A DNA stretch of 63,142 bases from CAYUST01 sp964447535 (GTDB lineage: Bacteria; Patescibacteriota; Gracilibacteria; Absconditabacterales; Absconditicoccaceae). The notes under the pieces are model-generated. The model searched no databases. It had not been told where the DNA came from and worked only from the letters and a program-made list of their open reading frames with translations. The stretch lies in the NCBI GenBank assembly GCA_964447535.1, contig CAYUST010000007.1, forward strand, positions 1 to 63,142, read 5' to 3'. Position numbers and translations under genes: made by a program. Shown here piece after piece: positions 51,452 through 61,795 of the stretch (position 1 is the stretch's first letter; each line of letters begins with the position of its first letter).

Positions 51452-53053
51452 CTAATGCCCGAAGAATCCTCGGCCTTCAGCATTTGGTATCAATACCAAG
51501 TTGCAATCATTCTCCTCACAATATTTGATCACTAAATGATCATTGACTGAACCAGAATTAGCAAGAATATGCTGTACACCTGCCTTGATAAGCACATTTG
51601 GACCGTCAGTAAATGGGAAGAAACTATCAGACACTGCTGTAGCTCCTGCAACCATAGTTGTTTTTTCTATACAATGCCCTGCTTCGATGGCTCGCTTGAT
51701 CGCAAGTTCACAACACTCCACGCGATCTTGTTGCCCCACTCCATTACCGATCAACATTCTATCTCTCACGAGGGTGATGGAGTTTGAGTTTGATGTAGCA
51801 TTGATCGCCCATCCGAGGATCATATCCAATGATGAAAGAGTAGGGACAAAAGAATAATTATCCTGCATCAAAAACCCGCCACGCATTGGTCGAATAAAGA
51901 GATCTTGTGCGATGTTACAATTATTCCAATCTGCCAACCCGGGAATTGCTATCATCTTACAGGCCTCATCTTTACGTGTCAAGATTGCCATTGCTTCAGC
52001 AGTAAATCCTGGAGCTACCACAAGATCTAAGATACGTTTTCCTTTGCTCATCTTGTATTCACGTAGAATTTTTGCATGAAATTCATCGATCTTGAAGTTG
52101 GTCATGATACTTCCACCAAAGATACTGCGGAGGTTACCATCCAACATCTTTTCCAGAGTTCTATCAGTATAGAAACTTGCGCCGCATACATTACCATGCT
52201 TGCTCCCCAGTGCGATGTGACATTTATGATGATTTCTTTCTTTGCAACCCGCTACAATATGTGTCATCGTATGCAACATACGATCTACATCGGTATAATT
52301 CACATAGCCAGGATTGCCAGCAATGATTTGCCAGTTGTTCACTCCTAGAGGATCATCTGACGGATTCATATTTCTGAAGAGGCCATACCCCTTTTGCCAT
52401 GGATTTTCTCCATATCGAACATCAGCAATTTTTTCGCCGACAACCCCTGCAAATGCATTGTTTCCTCTATACGTTGCAGACTGCAATACATAGTTGGCAA
52501 CGACAGCTTCTGCTTTGGCGGCAAATTGATTGATAATCTGTGCCATGTCTTCTGTTGAGACAGGGGAAGAGAGGAGTTCAATTACACTTTCTCTATCCGC
52601 TGGATCACAGATGACAAGTCGATTGCCTTTGGCTCCAGATCGTACCATCAGGGGACCACCAATATCAGTTTTTTCAATCACTGCATTCAGAGCAACACCT
52701 GGTTTACGTATTTCCTCGATAAGTGGATAAAAGTCCACGCATACGAGTCCAAAGAAGGGGAGTCCAAGTGACTCAAGCTCCAAGAGATCTTCAGGCTTGA
52801 GTCTGTCTGCGAGCAATCCTGCATGTAACTCACGTGAGATCGTCACGACGCGATGTCCCAAGATGGGTTCACCGACCATCGTGCCGACATCTATGACGGG
52901 GATGGATGCCTTTTGGAGAAAATTTGCAGTCCCCCCTGATGAATAAATAGTCCATCCTAGCGCACAGAGCGCTTTTGCGAATTCACCTATTCCCTCTTTG
53001 TGATAGACCGAGATAAGAGCATTCTTTTGTGTTTTTTCAAAAAACTTGTTCAT
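51452..53053 (-). CDS. purH: PurH: AICAR transformylase/IMP cyclohydrolase
   Basis: It catalyses the last two steps of IMP synthesis. The N-terminal cyclohydrolase domain has 'ALISVYHKEGIGEFAKAL', 'IYSSGGTANFLQ' and 'KTDIGGPLMVRSGAKG'. The transformylase domain has 'VRYGENPWQKG', 'SKHGNVCGASFY' (family KHxxPCG) and 'FFPFTDGPN'. At 533 aa it has the normal length. It has dozens of glycines and not one TGA, unlike most enzymes nearby. No other de novo purine gene is in the window. It ends at TAG. Confidence 0.95.
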   Translation of the reverse strand: MNKFFEKTQKNALISVYHKEGIGEFAKALCALGWTIYSSGGTANFLQKASIPVIDVGTMVGEPILGHRVVTISRELHAGLLADRLKPEDLLELESLGLPFFGLVCVDFYPLIEEIRKPGVALNAVIEKTDIGGPLMVRSGAKGNRLVICDPADRESVIELLSSPVSTEDMAQIINQFAAKAEAVVANYVLQSATYRGNNAFAGVVGEKIADVRYGENPWQKGYGLFRNMNPSDDPLGVNNWQIIAGNPGYVNYTDVDRMLHTMTHIVAGCKERNHHKCHIALGSKHGNVCGASFYTDRTLEKMLDGNLRSIFGGSIMTNFKIDEFHAKILREYKMSKGKRILDLVVAPGFTAEAMAILTRKDEACKMIAIPGLADWNNCNIAQDLFIRPMRGGFLMQDNYSFVPTLSSLDMILGWAINATSNSNSITLVRDRMLIGNGVGQQDRVECCELAIKRAIEAGHCIEKTTMVAGATAVSDSFFPFTDGPNVLIKAGVQHILANSGSVNDHLVIKYCEENDCNLVLIPNAEGRGFFGH

Positions 53054-53232
53054 AAATAGTACTTTTTTTAATTTTCTAATGGTAATGAGCGATCGCTTGC
53101 GTGCGACCCGTGAAAAGGTAATATAAGTAACACAAGATATTTGTCAATATATTTCTACTTATCTTGCTTTTTCTCTTGCTTTCGCTATATAGAGGCGTTC
53201 TAACAACACTTTTACTTTATATTGTGGATCTG

Positions 53233-53784
53233 ATGAAAATTGATACATCTTCGATCAAGAAGGGGACTATTTTGCAAATTGATGGGAAATTACTCAAGGT
53301 GATTGATATCGCACATACCCATACAGGGAGAGGAGGAGCGACGTATACCTTCAAGGTTAAAAATATTGTCGATGGGGGAAATCAACAAGTGACCTACAAG
53401 TCGGGCACTATTTTGGAGCAGGCTGATGTAGCGACGAGAAATGCAATGTATTTGTATAATAGTGGAGATAGTTATGCATTTATGGAGCTTGATAATTCTG
53501 AGATGCATGATCTACCTGCAGAGCAGATAGAAGACGTGGTGCCCTATCTCAAAGAAAACCTCAACTGTTTCGTGATGGTCTATGACGGCGCAATCATTGG
53601 TGTTATTTTGCCATTAGTCATTGAATACAAAGTTGTAGAGACCGTACCTGGTGTCAAAGGAGATAGACAAAGTGCAGGCAAAAAACCTGCGACTTTGGAG
53701 AATGGACTTGAAGTGCAAGTGCCTCTCCATATTGAAGCTGGTGCGATCGTCAAAGTAAATACGACGACAGGAGAGACTGTGTAG
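53233..53784 (+). CDS. efp: Elongation factor P
   Basis: It rescues ribosomes stalled on polyproline. Three beta-domains are seen with 'IDGKLLKVIDIAHTHTGRGG', 'FMELDNSEMHDLP' and 'VPGVKGDRQSAGKKPATLENG'. The loop tip has Arg where E. coli has the modified Lys34, as in rhamnosylated EF-P; no modification enzyme is visible here. At 183 aa it has the normal length. No TGA. The ATG at 53233 is chosen by homology over upstream in-frame codons. Confidence 0.96.
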   Translation: MKIDTSSIKKGTILQIDGKLLKVIDIAHTHTGRGGATYTFKVKNIVDGGNQQVTYKSGTILEQADVATRNAMYLYNSGDSYAFMELDNSEMHDLPAEQIEDVVPYLKENLNCFVMVYDGAIIGVILPLVIEYKVVETVPGVKGDRQSAGKKPATLENGLEVQVPLHIEAGAIVKVNTTTGETV

Positions 53785-53807
53785 TTTTTTTTGTTTCCTT
53801 TCTCGCT

Positions 53808-55340
53808 ATGCGTCCAGGAACTCGTGTGCGTGACATTTCTATTTCTCATTTGTGATACGGAGGTATTGGACTCTGACGTTTACCCAATGGCAAAAAGGTA
53901 TTGATCAAATGAGCGCTACCTGGCAGTGTAGTTGAGGTGATGATCACGAAATCCAAGAAAGATTATCTAGAAGCACATATTGTAGAAGTGCAATCAGTAC
54001 CACCACAATTATTGAGCTGAGAGGTTCGCTGTCCGCACTACCTTTTTCCGTACCAACAACAGACTGCAGATCTTCCCGTCCACAAAAAGGGATGTGGTGG
54101 ATGTAAACGACAGATGATCGCCTACGAACAACAACTTCTGATGAAGGAAGGTATCATAGAAGATTGTTTCAAAGCCGTGACTGCGCAGCTAGGCAAGCTC
54201 CATTTGGAGCCTATTTTACCAGCACCACAACAATTCGGGTATAGAAATAAAATAGAATTTAGTTTCGGAAAATATTTACAACGTTTCCCCAAAGAGAGTG
54301 GTGAGGAATGATTTGCGATAGCAGAACATCGAAATATGTGATTTCACAAACAAGGAGAATTTAGTAAAGTGCTTGATATTGATCAATGCTATTTGATCTC
54401 TGATCGTATGCATCGTGTCTTTGCGTTGATGAAACAGTATTGCAAAAAAAGCGGTCTGCCCGTATACGATGTCAAACAACATCAATGATTTCGAAGACAT
54501 ATGGTGATGAGAGAGGGAGTAGCTACAGAGCAGATTATGGTGCATTTGAGTGTTGCATCAGAGCAACTCCAACATATCAAGGACGGGAAAAAATTACGAC
54601 AAGATTTTGTACAGCAGATTCGTCAGGATGCTACTATTAGTGAGTTAGTAACAACTGTCGTTGTGACAAACAATAATGGGCTCGCGGATATCGTCACGAG
54701 TGATGATGTACCGAGTGATGTACTTTGGGGCGAGGGACGTATTCGAGAAGAAATGGACATCAAATGAACCACGTTACGTTTTCAAATTTCTCCGTTCTCT
54801 TTTTTTCAAACAAATACGTTGTGAGCATCACTCCTTTTTTCAACTGCACTGAGTTATCTCCAACATGTTCCTGATCTTGTCGTAGATCTGTATTGTGGAA
54901 GTGGTACTATTGGTTTAGCAACACTCAAGGTATGATTTGGTAAACGTGTTGTGTGAATTGATACGGTGAGTGAAGCAATTCATGATGCAAACAAAAATGC
55001 TGCACTCAATGATCTCTCCTGACAAGCAAATTTTTTCGTTGGCAAAGCAGAAAAAATTGCGGACGAAGTATTACACAAACATGGTGATCTCAAGTCAGGT
55101 GATGTGGTAATAGTTGATCCACCGAGAGAAGGCTTGCACGAGAACATGCGTCGCTTCTTGATTGATCGATCCAAAAAATATAGATTTCAATTACTCTATA
55201 TTTCTTGCAACCCGTTGACGATGGCGAGAGATATACAAGAGTTGTTGAGCAACTGATTTTCTCTGTCGGTATTACAACCGGTTGATATGTTTCCCCATAC
55301 GCATCATATCGAAACAATAGGTATCCTGCAGACAAATTAG
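53808..55340 (+). CDS. RNA (uracil-5-)-methyltransferase, TrmA/RlmCD (RumA) family
   Basis: An N-terminal TRAM domain ('GYGGIGLGRLPNGKKVLIKG', several TGA glycines), [4Fe-4S]-type cysteines ('EVRCPHYLFPY', 'KKGCGGCKRQ'), SAM motif 'LVVDLYCGSGTIGLA', 'IVDPPREGLHENM' and catalytic 'YISCNPLTMARDI'. It methylates a uracil C5 in rRNA or tRNA; the exact target cannot be told. At 510 aa it has family length. It ends at TAG. Confidence 0.92.
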
Positions 55341-55519
55341 GTGTTTGTTCGTGCAAGATGATTATATATTATTATAACAAACGAGTAATGGCAATGATAA
55401 AGATGTTTTTGTGTTGTATATGTAAATAAAAAATATAAGAAAACCCGCTATTTTGCCTTGAAAAGCACGGATAAGCATATACAGTGCCAGAGCTTTACTT
55501 CTTTTTTTACAAAAATCTC

Positions 55520-56044
55520 ATGAATATTGCAAAGAAATTGAAAGGTTTTACTTTGGTAGAAGTGTTGATCGTAATTGTGATTGTTGGTATTTTGATTGCA
55601 GCTTTGTTGCCTAGATTGCAAGGTAGTCAGGCAAGAGCAAGAGACGTTGCACGTAAAGGTCACGCACAACAAATCGCAACTGCATACGGTATCTACAACC
55701 AGGACAATGGTGGATATCCTTTGACAGGAACTTGTGTAAACAGTGGAACTACAGAAATTGCATCTTACTTGAGTAGTATTCCTACTGACCCAAGGGTTAC
55801 TAATGTAAATGGAACTGGTCTCGGAGGTTCTGGATGTACCCAATACTACATGTATCGTCCGTTGGATGGTGGTAACGGTGGACTTATCGTTGCAACCCTC
55901 GAAACAGAAGATGCTGGTGGTAACTTCGATGCTGATGGATTTGCTAATGGTACTGCATTGACAGCTGCGCAAGCAGAAGTATGTGGAGGTGGAAATGGAA
56001 CATGTCCTGCAGGTACCCAATGGTTCGGTATTTTGTTGAGATAA
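55520..56044 (+). CDS. Type IV prepilin (major pilin candidate), 174 aa
   Basis: Prepilin signal 'MNIAKKLKGFTLVEVLIVIV', cleaved after G9 with Glu at +5. It continues as the hydrophobic pilin helix, then 'ARDVARKGHAQQIATAYGIY' and a Gly/Asn/Thr-rich globular domain with four Cys. It has about 25 glycines and no TGA, as in other highly expressed genes here. It has its own terminator. No assembly genes are nearby. Confidence 0.92.
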   Translation: MNIAKKLKGFTLVEVLIVIVIVGILIAALLPRLQGSQARARDVARKGHAQQIATAYGIYNQDNGGYPLTGTCVNSGTTEIASYLSSIPTDPRVTNVNGTGLGGSGCTQYYMYRPLDGGNGGLIVATLETEDAGGNFDADGFANGTALTAAQAEVCGGGNGTCPAGTQWFGILLR

Positions 56045-56060
56045 TTTCACAAGAACATAC

Positions 56061-56094
56061 AAAAAACTGGGCGCTTAGGCATCCAGTTTTTTTT
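56061..56094 (+). terminator. Terminator after the pilin gene
   Basis: AAAACTGG-loop-CCAGTTTT followed by more T. Confidence 0.88.
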
Positions 56095-56161
56095 ATGGGA
56101 AAAATTTGACGAATCAAAAAAATTGGATATACTTAGCAAGTATTTTACGATATGCTGCGAA

Positions 56162-56671
56162 ATGAAACGTTTGCACCTCAAGGGATTGACCCTTATTGAG
56201 ATGGTATTGGTGATTGGGATCATAGCATTGTTGCTCGGTCTTATTTTTCCGAGGTTGCAAGTGGTGCAGGCGAGAAGTAGAGATTTAGCAAGAAAATGAT
56301 CATTGTATACTATTAGCACGACCTTTTTGACCTATTATAATGAAAGCGAGTCCTATCCTATGACGGGAGGTTGCATCACAGAAGAACTTGATTGGTTCCA
56401 TACTATGCATCATATGATTCCTTTGGACCCAATACAAAGTCATGATACGTTGTGATGTATAGGAACGTATAGATTTTTTGTCCTCCCCAAGAATGGTGTC
56501 GAACAAAGTGCGGTTTTGCTTTTGACGAAAGTGGAAAGTGAAAAATCCGGCAATTATGACCTTACTGCCATTCCAACTACCTATGAAGAAGCAAAAAATA
56601 GTATTTGTACGAACGATTCAAAAGCGTGTGATGCATTTTCGGGAAGTGCATATTATGCAATTTTACTCTAG
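56162..56671 (+). CDS. Second type IV prepilin (minor pilin candidate), 169 aa
   Basis: Prepilin signal 'LHLKGLTLIEMVLVIGI' with a leader of about 9 residues, Glu at +5, then 'ARSRDLARKGSLYTISTTF'. The overall layout matches the upstream pilin ('YPMTGGC' versus 'YPLTGTC'), so it arose by duplication and divergence. Unlike the first, it uses TGA for Gly (e.g. 'ARKGSLY', 'TLGCIG'), which suggests lower expression. It ends at TAG. Confidence 0.88.
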
Positions 56672-56692
56672 TCACAACAGTTAGATTTTGAG

Positions 56693-57262
56693 TTACATAT
56701 TGGTGATACGTGGAATCAATGCTTCGATTGCTGCGAAATTTCCTACACCATCTGCATTGACGATGATAGAAAGTTCGTCACCTGTTTTTCCTTTGAAATA
56801 AGTAACTGCTGCTTGGTTGAGAAAATAGATTTGTCCTTCGTCACTCAGTGCAGTGAATTTATTTTCATCAGATTTGGAGAGGGTTGCTTTGATATATTTT
56901 CTGTTTGCTTGGCTAATGAGCTTGTAGACGAGTTTACCATCTTCCATAATTCTCAACTTCAATACATCGCCAGGGATAAGTTTGGTCTTGCTTGAATAGT
57001 TGAGAGGTACAGGGTATTTTTTCTTGTCTGACCCGACCATAAAATAACCATCAAAAACTCATTCGACGATAGTCATACTTTCATCAGTTGCATAGGTCAT
57101 GAGTTTCTCACTAGCGCCTTCAAAATCGAACGTAGTAGTTGTGTCTCATCACTCTGCAGCACCTTGGAGTTGCACGAGGAGAAGCCTTGCTCTTTTAACA
57201 TCAGTTTCAATTGTAGCCAAGAGATCATCAAGTGCTTTGAGGGAGGTGTTTTGTTTTGCCAT
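56693..57262 (-). CDS. Hypothetical protein, 189 aa
   Basis: A helical N-terminus ('LKALDDLLATIETDVKRARLLL') is followed by a beta-rich C-terminal domain with 'LIPGDVLKLRIMEDGKLVYK' and 'GDELSIIV'. The pattern suggests a small barrel. UGA-Gly occurs at 'AAEGGDTT' and 'IVEGVFDG'. Family not recognised. It ends at TAA, convergent with the minor pilin gene. Confidence 0.7.
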
Positions 57263-57491
57263 GGTAGTAGATGAAAAAGTAAATTTTATTTATGCGTTTG
57301 TAGGTGAGAAACGCGGATAAGTATACGGATAGCAACCTAGCATGTCAAATTAAATAGCTATGAGCATCTCTTGCAATCATTGCGGGATTTGGTAGTATGT
57401 ATGTAGGGTTTCTTTTGGTTTTGGGATTATGTGCTTGACTAGCTCCAAAATCCTAATCTCAATTGTTTTTTATTTGGTTTACTGAGGATCC

Positions 57492-57926
57492 ATGCTTCTT
57501 CCGATCAGTATGTTGCTTTTGGGCGTACTGTTGTGATTTGGTGTTGCATATACGAGATATGGTAATGCGCAAGTAGTAGATGAATTGAGATCTGCTTACA
57601 AAAAACTCCAGCAACAACAACAAGATGCAACTCTCCATCTAGAAGAGTATATAGAGCAGAATAAAATCCTCAAGCACAACGCACAACTTCTTTTGGATCA
57701 AAATGAAGACTATATGAAAATTATCTCTCAGCTTAGTAGATACTACTATCATATTAGACAGGCTAGTGAAAAGACAAAAGAACTCCAAGATATATTACGT
57801 ATTCATGATGATGACATGGATAAGAAAATTTCTCTCTTACTTCCGCCAAATACATTTAGTGCGTCTGCTGAAAAGGTGTTGACGCCTACATTCGAATCCG
57901 CACCACTCACCAAAACATTTTTTTAG
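57492..57926 (+). CDS. Membrane-anchored coiled-coil protein, 144 aa
   Basis: One N-terminal transmembrane helix ('PISMLLLGVLLGFGVAY', one Gly is TGA) is followed by about 90 residues of Gln/Leu/Glu-rich coiled coil. The layout resembles LemA- or DivIVA-like scaffold proteins but no family is recognised. The 229-bp gap upstream (57263-57491) is non-coding and AT-rich; a CGGATAAGTATAC stretch near 57314 may be a promoter. Confidence 0.65.
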
Positions 57927-57943
57927 GGACATTGTATTGTACT

Positions 57944-58558
57944 ATGTGATATAACAAACATCATATTCCTGTTCTTACTTCTCAGGAATGATATCAGCTA
58001 CTCGCCAAAGAGTATGCACAATTTCACAAGCGTTTGCATGAACGAGATCGTGGTTTATTAGAAAGATTTTTACCTAGGAAGCTATCGTGACTTTCCATTT
58101 TAGATATTGGATGAGGAGATGGAAGGATGGCGAAACACTTCGTAGACAAATGATGTAGTGAATATAGAATCATTGATTGCGCACCTGCGTTGATGGCGCG
58201 TGCTCCGCGCTGGACGCAACAGCAAGAGGTAGATTTGAATCAGCCATGGGAACTTACTCATGAGTATGATGTCATGGTATGTTTCTTTGTTATCGTACAT
58301 ATACAGGATCTCGTACCATTTTTTTCACATCTAGCTACCTGGTTAGCACCTGAGGGGAGATGTATTTTATTACATCACCTTGAAAGAGATGGTTATCTCC
58401 ATACAGTAGCAGGAAAGTCTTTCAAGATTCAGACATGGTATCATAGCACCAATCATGTGGAGTATGCTGCCTGACAAGCTGGATTAACACGAGATGCTAT
58501 TGATTATACAGATTTGGGAGAGCCGGGGAGTACGTTATATTGTTTTTATCGCGCCTAG
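57944..58558 (+). CDS. SAM-dependent methyltransferase-like protein, 204 aa
   Basis: Motif I 'LSILDIGGGDGRMAKHFVD' (two TGA glycines) and the following strand 'YRIIDCAPALM', then 'YDVMVCFFVIVHIQDL' and 'LAPEGRCILLHH', are typical of class I methyltransferases. The first codons contain two TGA glycines. It ends at TAG, 7 bases before the sigma-factor gene, so the two probably form an operon. Confidence 0.82.
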
Positions 58559-58565
58559 TTAGGAG

Positions 58566-59105
58566 ATGTGGCAGTTGGATGAAACATTCATTGCATCCAT
58601 AGTACGCAAAGACCCTCATGCATTTGCACAGTTTTATGAAATGACGGTGCAAACATTTTATCGTTATCTGGCAAGTCACTACTATCTCACGCGTGCACAA
58701 AGAGATGATCTGCTGAGCGATTATTATCTTAAACTACGACAAGTAATTGATAAATATGATCCTACGTATAAGTTTACCACCTTTGTTCGAGTAGTCTTCA
58801 AGAATCTCGTCAAAGACTATTTCAAAAAAACTACAGAAAGTCCATTGGATGATGAAGCATATGCAGAAATCGATTCGGGTGAACCTGCACTTGTTGATGC
58901 GCTCGAAGCTGATTATCAATTTGGTCAAATTCAACTCGCGTTGCAAACATTAGATAGTGATTCGCAGGAGGTTATTTTTTTGAAATATATTGAAGATCTC
59001 TCATATGAAGAAATAACTGCGTTGATTGGTGGTACGCAGGAGGCGCTTAGACAAAGATTGTCTAGAGCACTCAAGAAACTCAAGGACGTACTAGCCCGTG
59101 GATAA
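58566..59105 (+). CDS. ECF-type RNA polymerase sigma factor, 179 aa
   Basis: Region 2 ('DPHAFAQFYEMTVQTFYRYL', 'DLLSDYYLKLRQVIDKYDP', 'FTTFVRVVFKNLVKDYFKK') and region 4 HTH ('EVIFLKYIEDLSYEEITAL', 'RQRLSRALKKLKDVL') are both present. An AGGAG lies immediately before the ATG. No anti-sigma gene follows. It ends at TAA. Confidence 0.9.
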   Translation: MWQLDETFIASIVRKDPHAFAQFYEMTVQTFYRYLASHYYLTRAQRDDLLSDYYLKLRQVIDKYDPTYKFTTFVRVVFKNLVKDYFKKTTESPLDDEAYAEIDSGEPALVDALEADYQFGQIQLALQTLDSDSQEVIFLKYIEDLSYEEITALIGGTQEALRQRLSRALKKLKDVLARG

Positions 59106-59301
59106 GCTATTTTTCATAGCAGAAGTAGGAGTTACTGGCTAATTTGAGGCATTCATCAGTCTATGATTATAATATATTATACAGAAATGTCAACTCACTG
59201 TTATGTTGCTTTTTTAAAGAGATAGCTGAAAGTATAGGTATGACCTATTGTTTCGCATAAAAACGCTTAACTGGTATTTTCTCAAAAACGTTCTTTTTCT
59301 C

Positions 59302-59329
59302 TTGCAATTAGGCGTAAACCGTCTAATAT
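59302..59329 (+). promoter_or_regulatory. Sigma-70-like promoter of the HU gene
   Basis: TTGCAA (59302-59307), a 16-base spacer, then TAATAT (59324-59329), 33 bases before the HU start codon. Confidence 0.7.
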
Positions 59330-59362
59330 GCTTGTGTATTTAGCTTTTTACTTTACCGTCCT

Positions 59363-59638
59363 ATGACAAAAACTCAATTGATCGCTAAAATTGCTGAGAA
59401 ACTTGGTGTCTCTAAAAGAATGGCTTCAGACATGGTAAACGTACTTATCGACACTGTTGTAGCTGGTGTTAAAAAAGGTGGAGAGGTTAGATTGCAAGGT
59501 TTCGGTACCTTCAAAAAATCTCACAGAAAAGCAAGAACTGGTGTTAACCCAAGAAGTCCTTCTGAGAAAATCAAGATCCCAGCTATGAACGTTCCTACAT
59601 TCAAGGCAGGTTCAGATTTCAAAAAGGCTGTTAGATAA
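59363..59638 (+). CDS. HU-family DNA-binding protein, 91 aa
   Basis: Nucleoid protein that bends DNA. Signatures are 'TKTQLIAKIAEKLGVSKR', 'GGEVRLQGFGTFKKSHRKAR' and 'GVNPRSPSEKIKIP'. It has the normal length and no TGA. It has its own promoter and terminator. Confidence 0.96.
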   Translation: MTKTQLIAKIAEKLGVSKRMASDMVNVLIDTVVAGVKKGGEVRLQGFGTFKKSHRKARTGVNPRSPSEKIKIPAMNVPTFKAGSDFKKAVR

Positions 59639-59662
59639 TTGTTGCTTTTGCAACTCAAAGGG

Positions 59663-59686
59663 ACTCTCCTCCGGGGGAGTTTTTTT
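59663..59686 (+). terminator. Terminator after HU
   Basis: ACTCTCC-TCCG-GGGGAGT followed by T7. Confidence 0.88.
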
Positions 59687-59747
59687 GTCTTTGATTTTCT
59701 GTCCACAAAAGTATATAAACACCTTGTTATTTTTTCATTGCACACTC

Positions 59748-61046
59748 ATGAAACAGCTAATCAATAAAGTGAAAACCTATTTGAGAGGATCCAAGATATA
59801 TTACGCGTACAAATGGAGTATCGCTTTTTTGTCGGCGTTTTGGAATGGGTTTCCGGCGCGTCGTTTGCAAGTAGTGGGCGTGACGGGGACGGATGGAAAG
59901 ACGACGACCTGTACGCTCATTCATCATCTCCTCCAAAGCGCCGATTTGAAAACAATATTTGTGGGGACGACAGGTGTCTGGATAGGTACGGACGAAGTCA
60001 CGGGAGTACAGAAGATGACTTCATATGATCCTAGAGATTTACAACGCTTACTTGCTCAAGCGGTCAGACAAGGATGCACACATGCGGTGATAGAGGTCTC
60101 TTCTCATGGTTTAGACCAGTTGAGATTTCTCGGTGTACCGTTTTCGAGAGCAGTCTTAACAAATATTTCTCCTGAACATTTGGACTACCACCATACCGTA
60201 GAAGCATATGCAGCTGCGAAGTACAAGTTGTTTGATATGGTGCAGAAAAGTGAATTGACCAAGAAGGCAATTATCTTGCCGACGCATGCAGCGATTGCGC
60301 ATCAACGAGTACAAAATAATCAACTCTCACATCCGATACGATATGGTGAAGACGCCCAGGCAAAGTATCGTGCTACAGATATTGTTTTGGAAGCAGGGAA
60401 GACGAACTTCACGTGTCAGTTTGCAGGAGAAGATCATCAGATCGTACTCACTCTTGGCGGTAAGTTTAATGTGTACAATGCATTGGCAGCTATCGCAGTT
60501 GCACGTAGTTTTGGCCTGACTCGAGAGCAAATAGTACCTGCATTGGCAACTTTCCAAGGTGTACATGGTAGACAAGATCATGTAAAGCGAGCTGGAGTAG
60601 ATTGGTATATCGATTTTGCACATACGCCACAAGGACTTGAAAATATGCTGAATTATTTGCGTGGTATCATGAAAGGAGGAAAACTCTGGTGTTTGTTTGG
60701 GGCTCCATGATTGAGAGACCGTTTCAAAAGACCGCAGATGGGAGCAGTGGTAGATAAGCTAGCAGATATTATTGTTTTGACGGATGATGATGCTGATGCG
60801 GAAGATCATATGCAAATCATTGCAGATGTAGATGAAGGCATTACTAGAAAGCAAGGTATGACATATATCGTTTTGCCTGATAGGCGTGAAGCAATTGCAT
60901 ATGTAGCTGAAGGAGCACAAGTAGGGGATTGTGTGTTGTTGGCGGGCAAAGGACATGAGCAAGTGCGAGTCACCAACGAAGGCAAAATTCCTCGAGACGA
61001 AAAAACTGTTTTAAGACAAGCACTTGAACGTGCAGGTCGTTTGTAA
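59748..61046 (+). CDS. murE: Mur ligase, MurE-like (short N-terminus), 432 aa
   Basis: Motifs are ATP loop 'VVGVTGTDGKTTTCTL', 'VIEVSSHGLDQLR', 'NISPEHLDYHHTVEAYAAAK', 'LGGKFNVYNALAAIA' and 'WYIDFAHTPQGLENM'. MurE adds the third residue of the peptidoglycan stem. The usual N-terminal UDP-binding domain (~90 aa) is replaced by a short basic segment. Where meso-DAP enzymes have DNPR this has 'LTDDDADAED', so a DAP substrate is doubtful. One TGA Gly ('GAPGLRD') bridges the two halves. It ends at TAA. Confidence 0.88.
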
Positions 61047-61054
61047 TAATATGT

Positions 61055-61771
61055 ATGCACACACCTCCACAAGATATGCACAGTCGAGAAGAATGGCTCC
61101 AAAAGCCACTTCCTGGACAACGATATGGACAACTCCAGTCTCTCCTCACGGGTGGAGGAGTACATTTTCATGATCCCAGACGTTATCAAGCAGGCGATGC
61201 CCGCAAACATATCAATCGAAAACTATCCGCGAAGCATCAGTATCGATACGTCAATACCCAAGAACACGAACGCATGAGTGAACTCTCTCTTTTGCTCGAT
61301 ATCAATGCAAATCGACGTGGAGGAGGTAAGCAACCGTGGACAAATATTATTTCTGCATGGCTCGCAGATCTTGCACTGGTGACACAGTCGTATCATACCA
61401 AAGTATATTTGACGCTACCGATGCACACAGGCAAACTTACTACCTATACACTTCAAAATTTGTCTCAATGGGGAACCTGTATCGAGGAGATACTTCAATC
61501 GATTAATGCCGTACCACACGACTACTATACAGTACTTCCTGACTATCAAAGACAATGTGCTCACTTTACCAAACAACGTTTGGTGATCCTCGTGAGTGAT
61601 TTTCTAGATCATGAAACTCAAGCTCCCGTTGTAGCATTTTTTGATGAAAAGCATGTGGTTGTGCCGGTGCGTTTGGAAGTTCCGCTGGTATGGACCGCGC
61701 AAGGACCTTGGTGGACGCAACAATTGGTTCCTGATTTCCTGTGAAGAGAAGCATTTGTCTTGCACGCGTAA
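61055..61771 (+). CDS. DUF58-domain protein, 238 aa
   Basis: The DUF58 core is visible as 'DPRRYQAGDARKHINRKLSA' followed by 'VNTQEHERMSELSLLLDINA', with a vWA-like beta strand 'RLVILVSDFLDHE'. These proteins often work with MoxR-type AAA+ ATPases; none is adjacent. The start lies 8 bp after the murE stop. One TGA Gly lies near the C-terminus ('DFLGREAF'). It ends at TAA. Confidence 0.85.
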
Positions 61772-61795
61772 CGTTTTAGTACATATCTACCAGCT

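Noticed and set aside
57358..57393. 11-codon ORF MSISCNHCGIW
   Set aside because: Too short, no supporting signals.
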